This document shows, piece by piece, positions 1 through 21,100 of a DNA stretch of 64,000 bases. The notes beneath the pieces were generated by a model, which was not told the origin of the DNA, did no database searches, and was given only the letters and a program-made list of their open reading frames with translations. Source of the stretch: Glandiceps talaboti (taxonomy: Eukaryota; Hemichordata; Enteropneusta; Spengelidae). Numbering within the stretch: position 1 is the first letter of the stretch; each line of letters starts with the position of its first letter. The stretch is from assembly GCF_964340395.1 (NCBI RefSeq), contig NC_135560.1:20775675-20839674 (forward strand), in the 5' to 3' direction. The position numbers were made by a program, and so were the translations under genes.

Positions 1-480
1 TTCATGGGAGTTGAATTCAAATATACAGTAAATTACGCTACAAGATTATTCATGGTTTTATGCCTTATTTCAAAGATATTGATGTGATAAATTGTACATA
101 GAAATGAACATTATTTGCGATGTTTAGCGAATAAAACAAAATTCATTACATATGTAGATGCTTGAATGGCTATTACATAAAAGATACTCGGCATACACAC
201 TATACAAAAGACTAAGATAATCAAAATGATCAAAATTATTCATCACATATGTAAAATATGTTTGCATGTGTAATGCATGAAACGTATTTGTCATTCATAC
301 CAGTTGACAGCAATCAAATTATTCATGATATGCTTATATTTTGCATACACATCATTTTGCATGCTGGTATGTTGCATGAAAGATATTTGGCACGCAAACT
401 TTACAAAAGAATTAAAATTACTCATGGCATGTACATGCTGGTATTTGGCATGAACAATATTCAGAATGCATACAGTTCAT
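1..480. repeat. Degenerate tandem array at the left edge
   Basis: The motif ATTATTCATG or a close variant recurs near positions 44, 235, 318 and 416. A longer match pairs 178-222 with 378-421 (AAAGATA..GGCA...ACAAAAGA). Spacing is irregular, about 80-190 bp, so this is an old decayed array rather than a young satellite. The open frame at 258-482 is a by-product of the repeat. The array may continue to the left of the window. Confidence 0.5.
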
Positions 481-2007
481 AGGAATCAAACGTATTTCAC
501 AACACCGAATTACCTTATTCGGATACGAAAGGATTATAATTGCTACACACGTTTAAATGGTAGGTTAAGGAAAATATGGAGTGATGCAACATAATATTAA
601 ACATTGTAAAAGTCTTCCTCAATTGAATAATGATAAATTTAGAGATTTAAAAGACTGAAAAAACAGGGTAAAACATAAAATATAATGGCAGCTTTCAAAT
701 GTTGATCAATCTTTGTCATGAAATGATACTGGTATGTGAACTAGTTATGAATTGTTTAACCATAATGCTCCACCACTCCTTGTAAACAATTAACTACTTG
801 TTCCCATGACATTGTAGTTAAACATATTCCATTTTACTTTCTTAAGAGTGAAAGAACAACCAGAGTGCTTCCAAAATATATGCTAAACACGAATGTTGTG
901 TAAGCTAGGTTCTTAAAACCAAGACAACGGCACGGTTATGTTAGTATTTTACCAGTGAGATACCTTTACAGGAATAGATATCACTTACATGTATTTCAAT
1001 GAACACATTCGATGTACATTTGTACCATATATCTTACTATGCACAGTACTGTTCAGTTCAAACACTATTGCTATGTTTCCTACAATGGAACATATACACG
1101 ATTTACGACTGACAATTAATCTACTCATTCGGAATGAATTTACTATTTTATGAGAATGTCGATGAATTATTTACCTTTTACAAAATAAAAGAAAACAGTT
1201 TTTTTAATAAAGTGAAGTGAATGTAAACGATACAATTGTGTTCGCTTCAATGTACTTTTTGTTCAATGGACCTTCATCTGTATAAACTATCTGAGCAATC
1301 AGAAATGAGAATATAAGAAAACTTCGTATCTTTTGTCGTTTTCTTATGAAAAAGTGTACTCAGGGTACTACAATACATGGCTTTATGAGCCTACTATGCC
1401 ACAGACAGGTTTCAGCATCATTGCTACTCCATGCAGGTAATCTGTCACCAAGTAACACATAATATGAGAGTGTACCCACAAGGATGGAGACATACGATGG
1501 TTTTGCGCATGTATATTCGCAACCTTTGCTCGTCTGCGTATATTAAGATAGGTTTTCTGCTGATATTGAATTATTCAAGGTCAGTAATCAAAGAAAGCTT
1601 ATACGTTAACACATTACATTTAAGTAGTATTTACTATTATTAAGAAATATGTATTTACTTATTAAGATTGACTTTGTATAAAGTAAATTACTTCGGTAAA
1701 AAATCATTCGCGGAAACGAAAGGCACAGTAGAGACAATTTTACAAATACAGCAGCAAGGCACGCGATCTATTATTGGTGAAAATGTTGCATACTGATCAT
1801 GTGACATGAAAAAAATTCAATTTCACAACAGGATTCACTCTATTAGTACAAACATGTCACTCATATACACTAATAGGGTTAATGTCAGTGAAAACCTGTC
1901 ATTTACAAGTACATCATTGTGATGAGGTAAAGACATATGAAGATATGAAACAGCTAGCATCAGCATTCCCATTTTGTCTGTCAGAGTTTCAGAAACACTA
2001 TATAATG
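481..2007. other. Unstructured AT-rich DNA
   Basis: I see no gene, RNA or clear repeat here. Short frames such as the one near 1431-1643 have no recognisable similarity and no convincing codon bias. Confidence 0.6.
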
Positions 2008-2145
2008 ATGTATGTATGTATGTATGTATGTATGTATGTATGTATGTATGTATGTGTGTGTGTGTGTTTGTGTGTGTATGTATGTATGTATGTATGTATG
2101 TATGTATGTATGTATGTATGTATGTATGTATGTATGTATGTATGT
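2008..2145. repeat. (ATGT)n microsatellite with an internal (TG)n block
   Basis: TATG tetranucleotide repeats are interrupted around 2052-2077 by a TG-rich run (TGTGTGTGTGTTTGTGTG) and then resume. Frames on both strands through it are artefacts (repeating MYVC or HTYI). Confidence 0.97.
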
Positions 2146-3384
2146 AGTTCGGTGAGGGATTGAGTTGTAGGGTTTAAGGATAGGGAAGACATACAATTTC
2201 AAACAATTAAGTACAAATGAAATTTTTACTATAACTTAGGCAGTGCATTAACCTTTTAGCTGCCCATTACAAAATCGTTCATATTCTCATCGTTTTTATT
2301 TTGGGAAGCCTGTACTTTGACCTGACCTAGATCTAAATAACTATATATTTTGACAAAATATAACTATTTAGGGAAATAATTCAATCTTCTGTCAGCTTCT
2401 ACACAATTTAGTTAATGCATGACTGATTATCACAGGTATGTCAAATCGTCAATTGTCAGCAGCTTTTATCAAACACTTTCTATGCCAACAAACACTATAC
2501 GCCAGAATACAATTACAATCACGGAACATGAAACAAGACGTCATTTCGCTCAACAAACTTTTACTAATACTGCCACATCTAATCGTCTGGCTCAACAAAA
2601 ATCTTATAAACAGAGATATTTATCGAGCGTGACGATAACATGTAGCATTGTTAGTAAGATTTTGTTGAGCGAGGAAGACAATAAAATGTAGCAGTGTCTG
2701 TAAAAGTTTTTAAGAACCAGCGGCATTTTGTTTCAGGTTTCAGGGTTTTCATTGTTTAGTAAAAAAAATTAATGACACAAAGGTTTTGAAATAGAAATGT
2801 GCATAAATATTTATGTGAACTATTATGGATAATACCGTTTGAATTCTGTTTGCTTTCTAGGTATTGTATTTTTTACATTGTCTTAAATTTTGAATCTAGA
2901 ATTTGATGTCAAGTTTATTGTAAATAGTTTGTATGGTAAACGTGATGTCAACGTAGACTAGTAATTATATTTTTTTAGGCACAATGACATCCGATCAATG
3001 AAAGTTCCTTGTTTTAAAACTGAGAATTTTAGAGAAATTCTAGTTTTAACAGATTCGAATTCTTGTCATTTGATATTTCACTTGTCATTACAAACCAGTA
3101 TTGAAGATTGTTAATATTCAGATTGAAAACCATTAGCATGAGCTACGCGTGAACAAGTTTAATAATGAGAATCTTGTATCTGGGTGTCTGTTTGTCATTG
3201 TATAAAGTGTGTTTCCATTGATCTTGTATTGTAACTACTTTTTGGCGGTTGTCTTTTATTTCTACGTCTATATTTTGAGGGCCCACGTTTATAGTTGTTC
3301 GTCACCTGTGTAGACTGCCTGACTAATGTAAAATGTAAATAAATAAACACATAAATAATCACATAAATAAATAACTAACTAAAC
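2146..3384. other. Unstructured AT-rich DNA
   Basis: Nothing supportable as a gene. The frames at 2419-2691 and 2438-2632 overlap each other and resemble no family I know. Confidence 0.55.
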
Positions 3385-3387
3385 AAA

Positions 3388-3442
<55 letters not shown>

Positions 3443-3443
3443 G
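3385..3443. repeat. (AAAT)n microsatellite
   Basis: A run of ATAA/AAAT tetranucleotides, with related imperfect copies from about 3339 (AAATAAATAAAC and similar). Confidence 0.95.
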
Positions 3444-4417
<974 letters not shown>

Positions 4418-4576
4418 TATGATACAGTATACCAATGATTACCAAAACACAGGCGAGCGATTATTTTAATGCGATAATGTACATCGTAATATCTTTGTAC
4501 GTTTATTCAACATTCGGTGTGTTGTTTAAAGTTATTCAAAGTATTTGATTCTGGAATCGTCACCATTTCTCTTATG

Positions 4577-4578
<2 letters not shown>

Positions 4579-4633
<55 letters not shown>

Positions 4634-4644
4634 GCAATCAAGCA
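4579..4644. repeat. (ATCA)n microsatellite
   Basis: AATC/ATCA tetranucleotides with a few variants (CAACCAATC, CAAGCAATC) toward the right end. Confidence 0.95.
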
Positions 4645-4860
4645 AACGGTCACGATGTGTGTTGAACATAATGTACAATGTATGGAACACATGGTATTTG
4701 GCAATTGAATGAATCTATACAGCAAAGTGATTATTGGACTGTTAGATGCGTTGTGTCTTATCCCTCTCTGAGTGGCGAGCTACATGATGTTATAATATAC
4801 CTAGTGATAATGCTGTGCCATGATTCGCTAGAATCAGTCACGTGATAGGAAAATAGAATG

Positions 4861-4882
4861 ACTATTTCCCTAGGGAAATAGT
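4861..4882. repeat. 22-bp perfect palindrome
   Basis: The half site ACTATTTCCCT is followed directly by its exact reverse complement. It lies about 115 bp before the larger fold-back at 4996-5187, whose arms also contain CTATTTCCCTC. The two are therefore probably parts of one composite element. Confidence 0.8.
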
Positions 4883-4899
4883 TCCATCAACTTTTACAT

Positions 4900-4983
4900 G
4901 GTCACGTGACCACCGCGCATTCACAGCAGGTCAAAATGGCAGCTTCTGACGATGTCGTCTGCCACCGCGAGTTCACAGCATGA
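4900..4983 (+). other. E-box palindrome and short ATG frame beside the fold-back
   Basis: GGTCACGTGACC at 4900-4911 is a perfect E-box palindrome. CAAAATGGCAGC at 4932-4943 starts a 15-codon frame (4936-4983, stop TGA) and resembles a YY1-type initiator. CACCGCG..TTCACAGCA occurs twice (about 4911-4927 and 4964-4980) as an imperfect direct repeat. The block is more GC-rich than its surroundings. It may be a promoter or first-exon scrap carried by a transposable element, but that is inference and no downstream gene is visible. Confidence 0.3.
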
Positions 4984-4995
4984 GGTATATTATAA

Positions 4996-5187
4996 AACAC
5001 ATATTGCCTGGCCTATATTCGGGCTATAGCACCCGTTCATTACCCCCTCGTGACTGTGAGTTACCAGAATCACATGCTATTTCCCTCGGCCTTTGGCCTC
5101 GTGAAATAGCATGTGATTCTGGTAACTCACAGTCCCTCGGGTGTAATAAACGGGTGCTATAGCCCTCATGGCCAGGCAATATGTGTT
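4996..5187. mobile_element. Fold-back element with ~90-bp inverted arms
   Basis: The left arm begins AACACATATTGCCTGGCC and the right arm ends with the reverse complement GGCCAGGCAATATGTGTT. The arms pair almost throughout, including CTGTGAGTTACCAGAATCAC and CATGCTATTTCC, around a GGCCTTTGGCC centre near 5093. A few mismatches and one small indel show some age. No transposase is encoded, so it is non-autonomous. I find no convincing direct target duplication. The outermost ACACATA/TATGTGT could be part of the arms, or a palindromic target with a TA duplication. Confidence 0.85.
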
Positions 5188-10844
<5,657 letters not shown>

Positions 10845-10928
10845 ATGTATGTATGTATGTATGTATGTATGTATGTATGTATGTATGTATGTATGTATGT
10901 ATGTATGTATGTATGTATGTATGTATGT
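10845..10928. repeat. (ATGT)n microsatellite
   Basis: Pure TATG tetranucleotides. It generates overlapping spurious frames on both strands (10718-11079). Confidence 0.97.
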
Positions 10929-13004
10929 GGATGTGTGTATGGGGTTAGAGATGGGAGTTGGGGGATCTGTGTGTGGGCATATGGTTGCAGGCATCGAACT
11001 AAAATGGAGTCCAAATTTTGCTTGTGAAACAGAAGTGCAATTTTCAACACACGCTCATCAGATTCTTCAAAGTGTGTAGGACGGTAGAAATGTACATTTC
11101 TATTCTCCTTAGAGCACGAATTCGCTGAATCGAAATAAGCAAATTTAAAAATCCCATATCATAAGATGACTTAAAGATTTAATTACGATATGCCAACGAT
11201 AATACCTTCAGGCAGAGATTTTTGTCTTTGGATTCAAATCGGATTCCTTATTATCCAATTTAATTAGAATCTTTTAATTTCGGAAGTCACACCATCAACC
11301 CTAAAGCATTATAATGCAATGAATTATAGGAAATACTAAATTGCAAAATAACACCTGCTGATTTTCAAAGTAAAGCCTCATTGGTGAACACCGAGTAAGA
11401 TATATAAAGATAATGTCGTAACTCGAAGGATGTAGGACAGAATAAGAAATTCCTAAAACGTATCATCTCATTGATATGCAATTCATAACATGTGATATTA
11501 ACTAAAACTGGGAAGAGAAAATCAATATCATTTAAACATTGAATGTAATAACATGAATCAAAGAAAGCAAAATCTCGGAGGCACACGATGATTATTTTCA
11601 AAGATTGCAGATAAAGTAGATATACTTATCCATATCAAGGATCACTATTTCTGGCTTGTTTTCTACAATCTGCACTTTAAAACTGTTAGGCAAAAAGAAA
11701 ATTGCACCACAATTATCCAAGAGCAGATATTATACGACTAAACGTGGTTAGAATTTGGAAATAAATTGAATAGGAAATTATCGTAGATACGAAATCCGAA
11801 GATATACTATTGTTAATGATAGAAATGATGGGAGAGTTGACTAAGATGGAAAGAAAGAAAGCAGGTAGATCAGGTAGCTGGTTAGTTTTATACATGTATG
11901 TGTACAAAATAGATTCATACATATATCAATAGAAGTGATAGAAGATCATTGATTGTCTTCAATGATGATTATATTCACACAAGTTCCCCTTTTTCGCAGT
12001 AATTAAAATGCGGATTGACTTTTATCAATTTGACACAAGAAGCTGGATTTATAAGATGTTTTACTTGGTTGGATGGTTTACATGAACACTCGAGTAACTT
12101 ATTTCAGTATAATGGTGATTGCTGGTACAGCCAATGAGGTACCAGGGGTTTACTCAGCATGTTAGTATACATGTACTATTTTTATCATTGACGTGTTTGT
12201 GTATTCTGCCATGTATAAGTTCTACTGAGGGTATAAGTTGTGTCGATGGTGATAGATATACATGCTTCAGTAAGTCGAATATTACAAGCCATGCAGCTAA
12301 CACATTTTAATATTTCTTCAAGATGAAGCAAGTAGAATGGAGTTTGACATTTGACACAGACTATGATTATTACTGATCTGATTACATATTGCATAGGCAT
12401 TTTCTGCTCCTGCAATACACCTCATTAAACTCGACAGGTGTTCTAAACATACAAAGTGGTAAATTTTTGAACATTAATTAGTGTTACTCTTTTGACCTTG
12501 TGATACAGACACAACTATTGACCATTCAGTTATTTGCATAGAAACAGATGAAATGGATGTGTAAGCTTAAACTTGGACCTTTACTAAGGTTCTCTAAAAT
12601 ATGACACTTTGCCCCAACCCCAAGACTTGTTTTTACAGAATGATAGCCCCACTTCGAAGTTTGATATCATTATGAACAGCTTACAGGAACATTTCCCTTG
12701 TCATATACAATCTTTTTACAACACGTGAAGTAAATCAACTGCAACAAAATCATTAAAGTGTCAGTAAACATGCAAATACGGCTTATTTTTGTTTTTTTAA
12801 GATGGAAGGTTAATAAAAGCAGAAATATTACATCTCGTCATATTGGCGTAAGGAGTTGAATGGAGTATCCTTACAAATAGCTATATAGCTATACAAGGCG
12901 TAATAATGAATTTTGACACACATCTGGTTTCCCACATCTACACTCGGGGACAGACAAGGAACCAAATTACAATAACTCTCCTCTTCGATTATCAATTGTC
13001 ATGT
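10929..13004. other. Unstructured DNA
   Basis: Nothing supportable. The frame at 12119-12310 has a hydrophobic Cys-rich middle but no promoter or splice context, and I treat it as chance. Confidence 0.5.
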
Positions 13005-13060
13005 ATGAAATGAAATGAAATGAAATGAAATGAAATGAAATGAAATGAAACGAAATGAAA
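13005..13060. repeat. (TGAAA)n pentanucleotide repeat
   Basis: About eleven TGAAA units, the last ones with an A-to-C change (CGAAA). Confidence 0.95.
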
Positions 13061-15046
13061 ATTGCTATTTATCGTTGAACTTTAATTGATAAAACAAATC
13101 TACTACATTGTTATACTTGGGGATACAATGCGAAGGACATTATATCAAATCCTTGACTCAATAAACTGCAAAACATTGAAAATATGTCAAATGTTTTGTT
13201 ATAATTCTATTGTATTTACTAACTTTTTACAAATTTTTGAGGTGTTTCTTCTTGAATGTATTGAGTAACAAACATGAACTTGATGTATCTCCTTTTACAT
13301 TGTATTTCCAAGTAGAAAAATATAGTACGGTTGTTTTATAAATTCAAAAAAAAAAATCATCCAAAATAAATATCCACTTGTCCATATTGCCACTTTAATA
13401 AAATGTACTGATTCAATTCAATTTCAAGGAATGTTTTGTGATGACCTTTACCACAGCTGGATCAGATGAAAACGAATACTATTCTGGAATCATTTTACTC
13501 AAGGATCTCTTACGAAAATGTAACCATTTCATCATTATCATAGTCCCTGGCAGACTTTTCGTTTTCATACTTGGCTTTAATCCTACTCAATGCTAGAGGG
13601 AAGACTTTAAAATCAACCGTGACTCACGAAAGTCGACTATGTTCACACATACATAACGTGTGAAACACAGTTTTAAGCTACCTACGTTCATTAGCCAGAA
13701 CGATAGTCTCAAGTGTAACCTTATAAAGAGTCAAGCTCTTGGTAAGATTACTTAGTAGTAAAGCGACATTGTCAACATATCTGTCTTAATACTAATCTTA
13801 TTTAAAGTACAAGTACATGTAGGTCACACACAACTCAATCTTTAGCTTTCTAAATGTCATTCTCCTTCCACGTCGTCCCTTTGTACAATGAATATACCGA
13901 TCAGCCGTAATGATACATTTGGCCCCTTTTATTTTTGTGAATATTTGGATATTTTATACTCCAAGGGACATCTATACCCAGAATTCATCTCCGAAATTGA
14001 TGCTACTAGGAAAAATCTATAATGAATACGTAGTTTCTAGAACTCCAGGCGTCCATCTTGTCACTAACCTATTGACACTTATTCTGATCAATTCCTGTTA
14101 CACGTTTATTGAAAAGCTACATATCCCCATTAACCAAAGTTTTAAAAAGTACAAGCTGTTTTTATCTAGTACATATATTGTGTAGCACAGCGACAGCAAC
14201 ATAAACAAAAAAATGTGTTACATATTTTGGTTGCTGCTACCACAACAATACCCCTGTAGTTGTCATTAATGTTAGAAATATATTAATGTGACCGTTGGAT
14301 ACATTGCAACTTAAGGTCCAATCATGATAAATCAGAGTGTACATTAAAAGGGGGTCCCTGGATTGGCGAAAATGTACAAGAAACTGTTTAGTCAGTCGTA
14401 AAGGCAATTAAGAATGTTCACTGCAGGTAAACCTCCATATTATTACCAGTTAAAGTAACAGGTGAATAAGATGTAACTCGTGGCCCACCATATCTCAGTG
14501 ACAGCTTCACATTTCAATACATATAGATTTAAATACTGTAACACTGAATACTCTGCTTATTACTTGTCAAATCTTTTCTATGCAAGTGGTTATCTGCCTC
14601 GTTTACACTTGAATATACTTTAATCCAACAATGTAATTGGATCTTTTCTCCTCTCTATAACAAAGGCCGTCAATGGAAACGCCTAGAAGAATATATTTTT
14701 TCATGAAACTTTAGACACACTTTCGTAAAATTCAAATTATATAAGTTGTGAATAGACATGCCGTCATCAATGTTACCAAGGAAAACCTTCATATTTACCC
14801 TCAGTGTGATGTGGCAAGGAAATTCCTATAAGAATAGAATTAGAATGCAATTGGAATTTGAAATATGAATGTAGTTTAACCGAACATGATAATATTCAAG
14901 CAACAAGTGAAAATACTTAATTATCAGATACACATTTCCCAAATATATATGCATTTAATAATCAGTATGCACAATGTCGCTATATAACTAAATACCTAAA
15001 AAGAAAATCCTCGGTACTACACAAGCATTAACCCTTGGCATACCTA
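13061..15046. other. Unstructured DNA
   Basis: No gene or repeat recognised. Confidence 0.5.
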
Positions 15047-15103
15047 TATTTTGTTGTAATGTAGAACTAGAAACAGAATTATCCATAGGTATTACAACAA
15101 AAT
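15047..15103. repeat. Hairpin with ~14-bp arms
   Basis: ATTTTGTTGTAAT near 15048-15060 is matched by ATTACAACAAAAT near 15091-15103, with a loop of about 30 bases. The neighbouring ACCTAT and ATAGGT can also pair. No flanking direct repeat was seen, so its origin is unknown. Confidence 0.6.
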
Positions 15104-15479
15104 AATCTGTGGAAAGATGTCTCTTTCATAAGCTTCGAGAACACTTTGGGATCATATTGTAATTAAGAAACATTTGAAACACGACCATTTCAATTAGAAG
15201 TTGTCTGAGCACAGAGGCAACTGTCTCTGGCTTAAGTAAAATTACAACTATGTGTGCTCCTTAAAAGCTAGGATAACAACTTAGTAAATAGAAAGGAAGA
15301 ACAAATCTCACATCTGAACATCTACAGAGAGTGATCTACAATCCTATGTACTGGCAGGCTGAAAGCTAGCATGCTGGAGGCTTTTATGTCACAATGGAAC
15401 ATGTGTTAATTTGTAAAATGCCGATGGAAACTAAACATGTAGGAATTGTATATGAATATGCACGATTTTCACAATCAAG

Positions 15480-16649
<1,170 letters not shown>

Positions 16650-16657
16650 TATAAAAG
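16650..16657 (+). promoter_or_regulatory. Candidate TATA box
   Basis: TATAAAAG matches the metazoan TATA consensus. It lies 112 bp upstream of an ATG in a good invertebrate start context (ACAAAATGAAA) that opens a signal-peptide-like frame. A start site about 30 bp downstream would leave a leader of about 80 nt. In AT-rich DNA such a match can arise by chance. The pairing with the signal peptide is what makes it worth recording. Confidence 0.3.
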
Positions 16658-16761
16658 ATCAACCAACATAGTAAAGGTAAGGCCAAAACATGTTCAGATA
16701 ACCTGACCGACCCTAGTTAAGCAGTCGACTCTATAAACATTTACAAAACATTTATAACAAA

Positions 16762-16845
16762 ATGAAATTCTTCGTCTTCTTGACCGTCATGTACGTCTGT
16801 TTTCTTTCCCAAGTGATGCCTGTACATATGATCAAACTATCATAG
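16762..16845 (+). CDS. Short signal-peptide-like reading frame
   Basis: This 27-codon frame reads MKFFVFLTVMYVCFLSQ followed by a short polar tail and a TAG stop. It has a Lys near the start, then a 14-residue hydrophobic core, then Ser-Gln, the layout of a secretory signal peptide. The start context (AAAATGAAA) is favourable and a TATA box lies 112 bp upstream. It could be a tiny secreted peptide, or more plausibly the first coding exon of a secreted protein, with splicing at a GT such as GTACGT (16791) or GTGATG (16813). No second exon is recognisable downstream before the (CT)n tract. I do not recognise the protein, and chance remains possible. Confidence 0.22.
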   Translation: MKFFVFLTVMYVCFLSQVMPVHMIKLS

Positions 16846-16991
16846 AAGGGGTATTCTGACCGACATTGTCGTTTGGTTTTTCGAAGCAATATTCTTTTCG
16901 AAAACAATTAAAAAGATAAAGTAAAATAAAATCCGATACACCTACCCTATTTTCTAAAGCCATGTTATCGGAAACACACAGATATTTCTCT

Positions 16992-17095
<104 letters not shown>

Positions 17096-17932
17096 CCTAC
17101 CTAGTACCTATCCACCAACCCATTCAACCATCCACCTACCTACACCTACCTACCTTATGAACGTATGGTTTACCTTTCCATTTTTAAAATAACAATTTTC
17201 TAGACTTAGAGTGCTTGACGTTCACGGTCGCTGTAATGCGAAACCTATGGAGATTCGACTATGACGAAGCAATCGAATGCAATGTATAGACGCCGTTCGA
17301 TTCATTGATAGATGACTGTATTGTACTTTACAATAGAGTCGACGAACAGCCATTCAATGCCAGTCACGGGCACTGCTAATAGGGTCCCCAACTGGCAGTC
17401 TGATGTTTGTATTCCAATTAATAGTGCAGCAATACACGCTGTTTACTGTTGGTAGACTTTCTTATGGCCTATCTTCACAATACAAAGAGCGTGATGTATA
17501 AAAATGTTGAAGAAGGATAGATTTATATATAACTATTGGGATGGAGGTATTATAGCGAAGGGAGTTTGATAGTTCAAATGGGCGAATTGATTTGGCTAGA
17601 TAGGCTAATGGTAACACATCTTCACGTAATAAACAACACAGGCTTGCAAATGTTTACCCTTTTTGTAAAACGTCATAAAAACAATCTCTATTTTCCGACA
17701 AATGACATTGACTGATAGGTCAAGGCACTTTAAGTAAAAACCTACAATGAATGATACGTAAAAACAACACACTGTTATCAATCTGGACTATAGATATGGG
17801 TAAAGGTCTAAGATTGGTTAATGCTCTTATGACGTAATTGAACAGATCAAACATGTTACATGTTACATGTCAAAAGTTCAATCCAATTTAAATCTGACAT
17901 CTCTCTCCAACGTATATGATGTCATATATACT

Positions 17933-17935
<3 letters not shown>

Positions 17936-17974
<39 letters not shown>

Positions 17975-18030
17975 CTTATGTCTTCTAAATGCTTGAGACC
18001 AAAAAACGTATATTCAATTAAGCAGCATAA

Positions 18031-18063
<33 letters not shown>

Positions 18064-18125
18064 AGTTGTTGTTGTTGCTGTTGTTGTTGTTGTTTTTGTT
18101 GTTTTTGTTGTTGCTGTTGTTGTTT
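17936..18125. repeat. (TG)n and (TTG)n microsatellites
   Basis: (TG)n occupies about 17936-17971, and 60 bp later an imperfect (TTG)n runs from 18031 to 18125. The Thr/His and Val frames across them are artefacts. Confidence 0.95.
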
Positions 18126-21100
18126 TCCCCACAATGGTTTTTGTTACGAATTGAAAAGTAAACTATAGGTACTAATAGTGCACACGCATATGAAATGTTG
18201 CATTATTTGCTGTTTCACCTGACAGTAATGTTGATTTGTGTTCACAGTGAGATAAAATGTATCATCTTTTATGCGTGCACGCTATCAGTCTGTGTATTTC
18301 GTTTTGTGTAATGCACAACAAAAAACCTTGTGCGATTCGTACAAAATATCGTACCACCTATTACTAATTGAATCTCTAGTCACTCTGTCTTGGACATATA
18401 CTAGCAATATTCATAGCTTTTTGCGAACTTAGAGTTAAACTAATGTACTAATTTAAAGAATATACAACAATGGCTCGGGGATAAATGTATCCGTAGACGT
18501 CAGTAAAGTCGGAAATACATTGTACTTATAGTAAGATTTTAATCCCGGTGGTCAGATATTCTGCTATCCTCTTCTAAGCTAGACACGGTCAACTGTTATT
18601 TTGCTTGGTATTGTCGCAAAACGGTGTTATCATATATGACTTTTATATTTAGTGTCCCAATCGAATGGTTAAAATTCAACTGTAAACCATTCAAAATCTG
18701 TATACAACCAAATATTCCAATCGAAATATAAAGCAATCGCTTTGTTCACTGCTAAGCTGCACTCAAAAATACAATGAATTCATGGCTCTACTTTATGATA
18801 ATTGCATAGATGAACACAGGGTTGGGTTGATACATAGGCAATTTTTTCTTACTGTCATGGTAAAAATATAAATGTGTGAGCGAGCACAGTAGTACCTCAA
18901 ATACTGTTATCAGTGTTACATTGCATTGTTTACATCTTTAGCTTACATGAGCGTTAGAAATACAGGTCTAAGAAGTCTAATCTATTCTTGTTATCATATC
19001 ACACCATCGAAATCGCAAGGTACATTCAATCGTAGTATACTAAACAAGGTAGATACATGAACGTTATCTATTTGACACAAGTTCTCCCTGTGGTATTTAT
19101 GTCACATTCGTGTTAACAGCAACTTACATAATTTAACGACTACAACGGGGTGACTTTATCTTGTGATTATCTCATACGACACATGCACCATGCAAAGCGT
19201 CATCTGTCCGATTAACATTGCTATAAATCTACAGACGTGATGGATGTTTAATTCTATAGAAGTGTTATCATAATTACTATGAATAACCATATATCAAATT
19301 ATTACATGGAAATAATAATTATTACATGTGGACTGGTTATCATTATATGCACAAATATCACCAATTAAAGACCAGCTCTTACCCGCATTATAATGGTACT
19401 GTCCAGTAAGTACAGAATGTTAACACTCGTGAATCAACATCGTATGAAGAGATATGGTATATTCAACATAGGGATGTGGAGTTAACGTCTACATGCATCG
19501 CTGGTTCTTTTACAGTAAAACGCTTTTATATCACACACCATTGAGCAACAACGGTCAAGTACATGTTCAGGTTCAATGCAATCACCAGGTTAGTTATTAA
19601 CACTGTCTATTCCTTTAAAAGCTTTTCAAGGATTATTGAACTGTATCATGGACAGGTTTACCACGCTACTGCACCGTTATGCGACGATTTACAAACGTAT
19701 TGTTTATGGTATGGGCATTTGTAGCCAGAAACAAACCTGGCCGTATCAAATATACACGACAGGCTCTGTTACACTAAATATTTCATATGTTATGCGCAAT
19801 ACATAATTGGAGGAGCATATATTTAAAAAAAAAACCAACATTTTAGGGCGTTTTGGACAGGGACTTTAAGCTTACGATCTTATTTTAATACACACTTACA
19901 AGCCCTTCCCAGCCAGGATCAAAGCATTCTAATAAAAACATGACATAACAATCAACATATTACACTAGGTCTTACTGTGTCACGACAAACGTAATGGTAG
20001 ACAAACTCGTACATGAAAAATTTAGACATTGTAGTCAGTCGGAAGGTAACCGGTCATACAGGGCAAAAAACTGACTAAATGACAATATAAAACATGTTAT
20101 CAGTTAAACTGATGTAGTGGTGAATTTCCTGAAAGCTGTTTGTGAAATAATTACAAACTTTAGTACATTGTTACATTGCGATTTTAAGATCTGAAGTGTA
20201 TTAATCCTTAAAGTCAACAATTGTTCAAATATGCACTAATATAAGCAAATCATTTGCAGTTTGTACTAGTTCAGTCACTATGTTTGCGTATACAATCGAG
20301 TCAACATTTTGACAGGCATAATATCAGACACAATATTTTACCTGTGGCTTTGATTGTTCGCCATAAACTATGAAATCAACTGATCTTCATATTATACAAT
20401 CTAACCTCTTTTTTTAAATCCGTGATCGGAAGCTAGCCGCGTATTGCTAATTTCCTGCGTAATAGCTCTATTATCAATAAAGTGACGTAACATGCCATGT
20501 GACCCTACCGAGGAACAACGTATCATAGCCTCGTAAGGATTTAAACTTCAATAACACATGTGACGCAAAAAAGGGGATGGAAAAAGCGAAGTCTTGGTTT
20601 ATTTCCACAATGTTTAGTAATTTGGAGTTGTGATAACGGTATAATTGTGATATTATAGTGATTCAATAGTTTACAGTGGCTATATGGATGAGAAATGGAT
20701 ATATATTTTGGACTTGTAAAAAAACTTAACTTAAAATAACTTTGCAATGTGTTTTCTATTTCTCAAAAACAATGTGAAACAACATACACCAAGTCCGTAT
20801 TTGTAAATTGATAAATACAGAACGTTAAAAGAGACCTTAAAAGTTTTTTTTATTGTATGTGTAGAAAGTGATTTATAAAATATAAACTGGGAAAACGTCA
20901 TCAGTAACTTCCTGCTAGTCTGCACATGCGCCTGTTGCTTCATCATACATTGAACATCGCCATGCATATTTATACTCATGGGAAATCTTCGAGAATTGCA
21001 AGGGAACTGATGTACATTTACTAGTATCCTGGCAATAGATCTGAAAACGCCGCTTCCCACTTAAATTGTATATCTATAATTGAGACTTTCATCACAAGGA

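Noticed and set aside
1882-2202. Open frames MYVCMYVC... and HTYIHTYI... on both strands
   Set aside because: They are translations of the (ATGT)n microsatellite. The same applies to 10718-11079.
12119-12310. Cys-containing frame with a hydrophobic segment as a secreted peptide
   Set aside because: The hydrophobic segment is internal, the start is weak, and neither promoter nor splice context is present.
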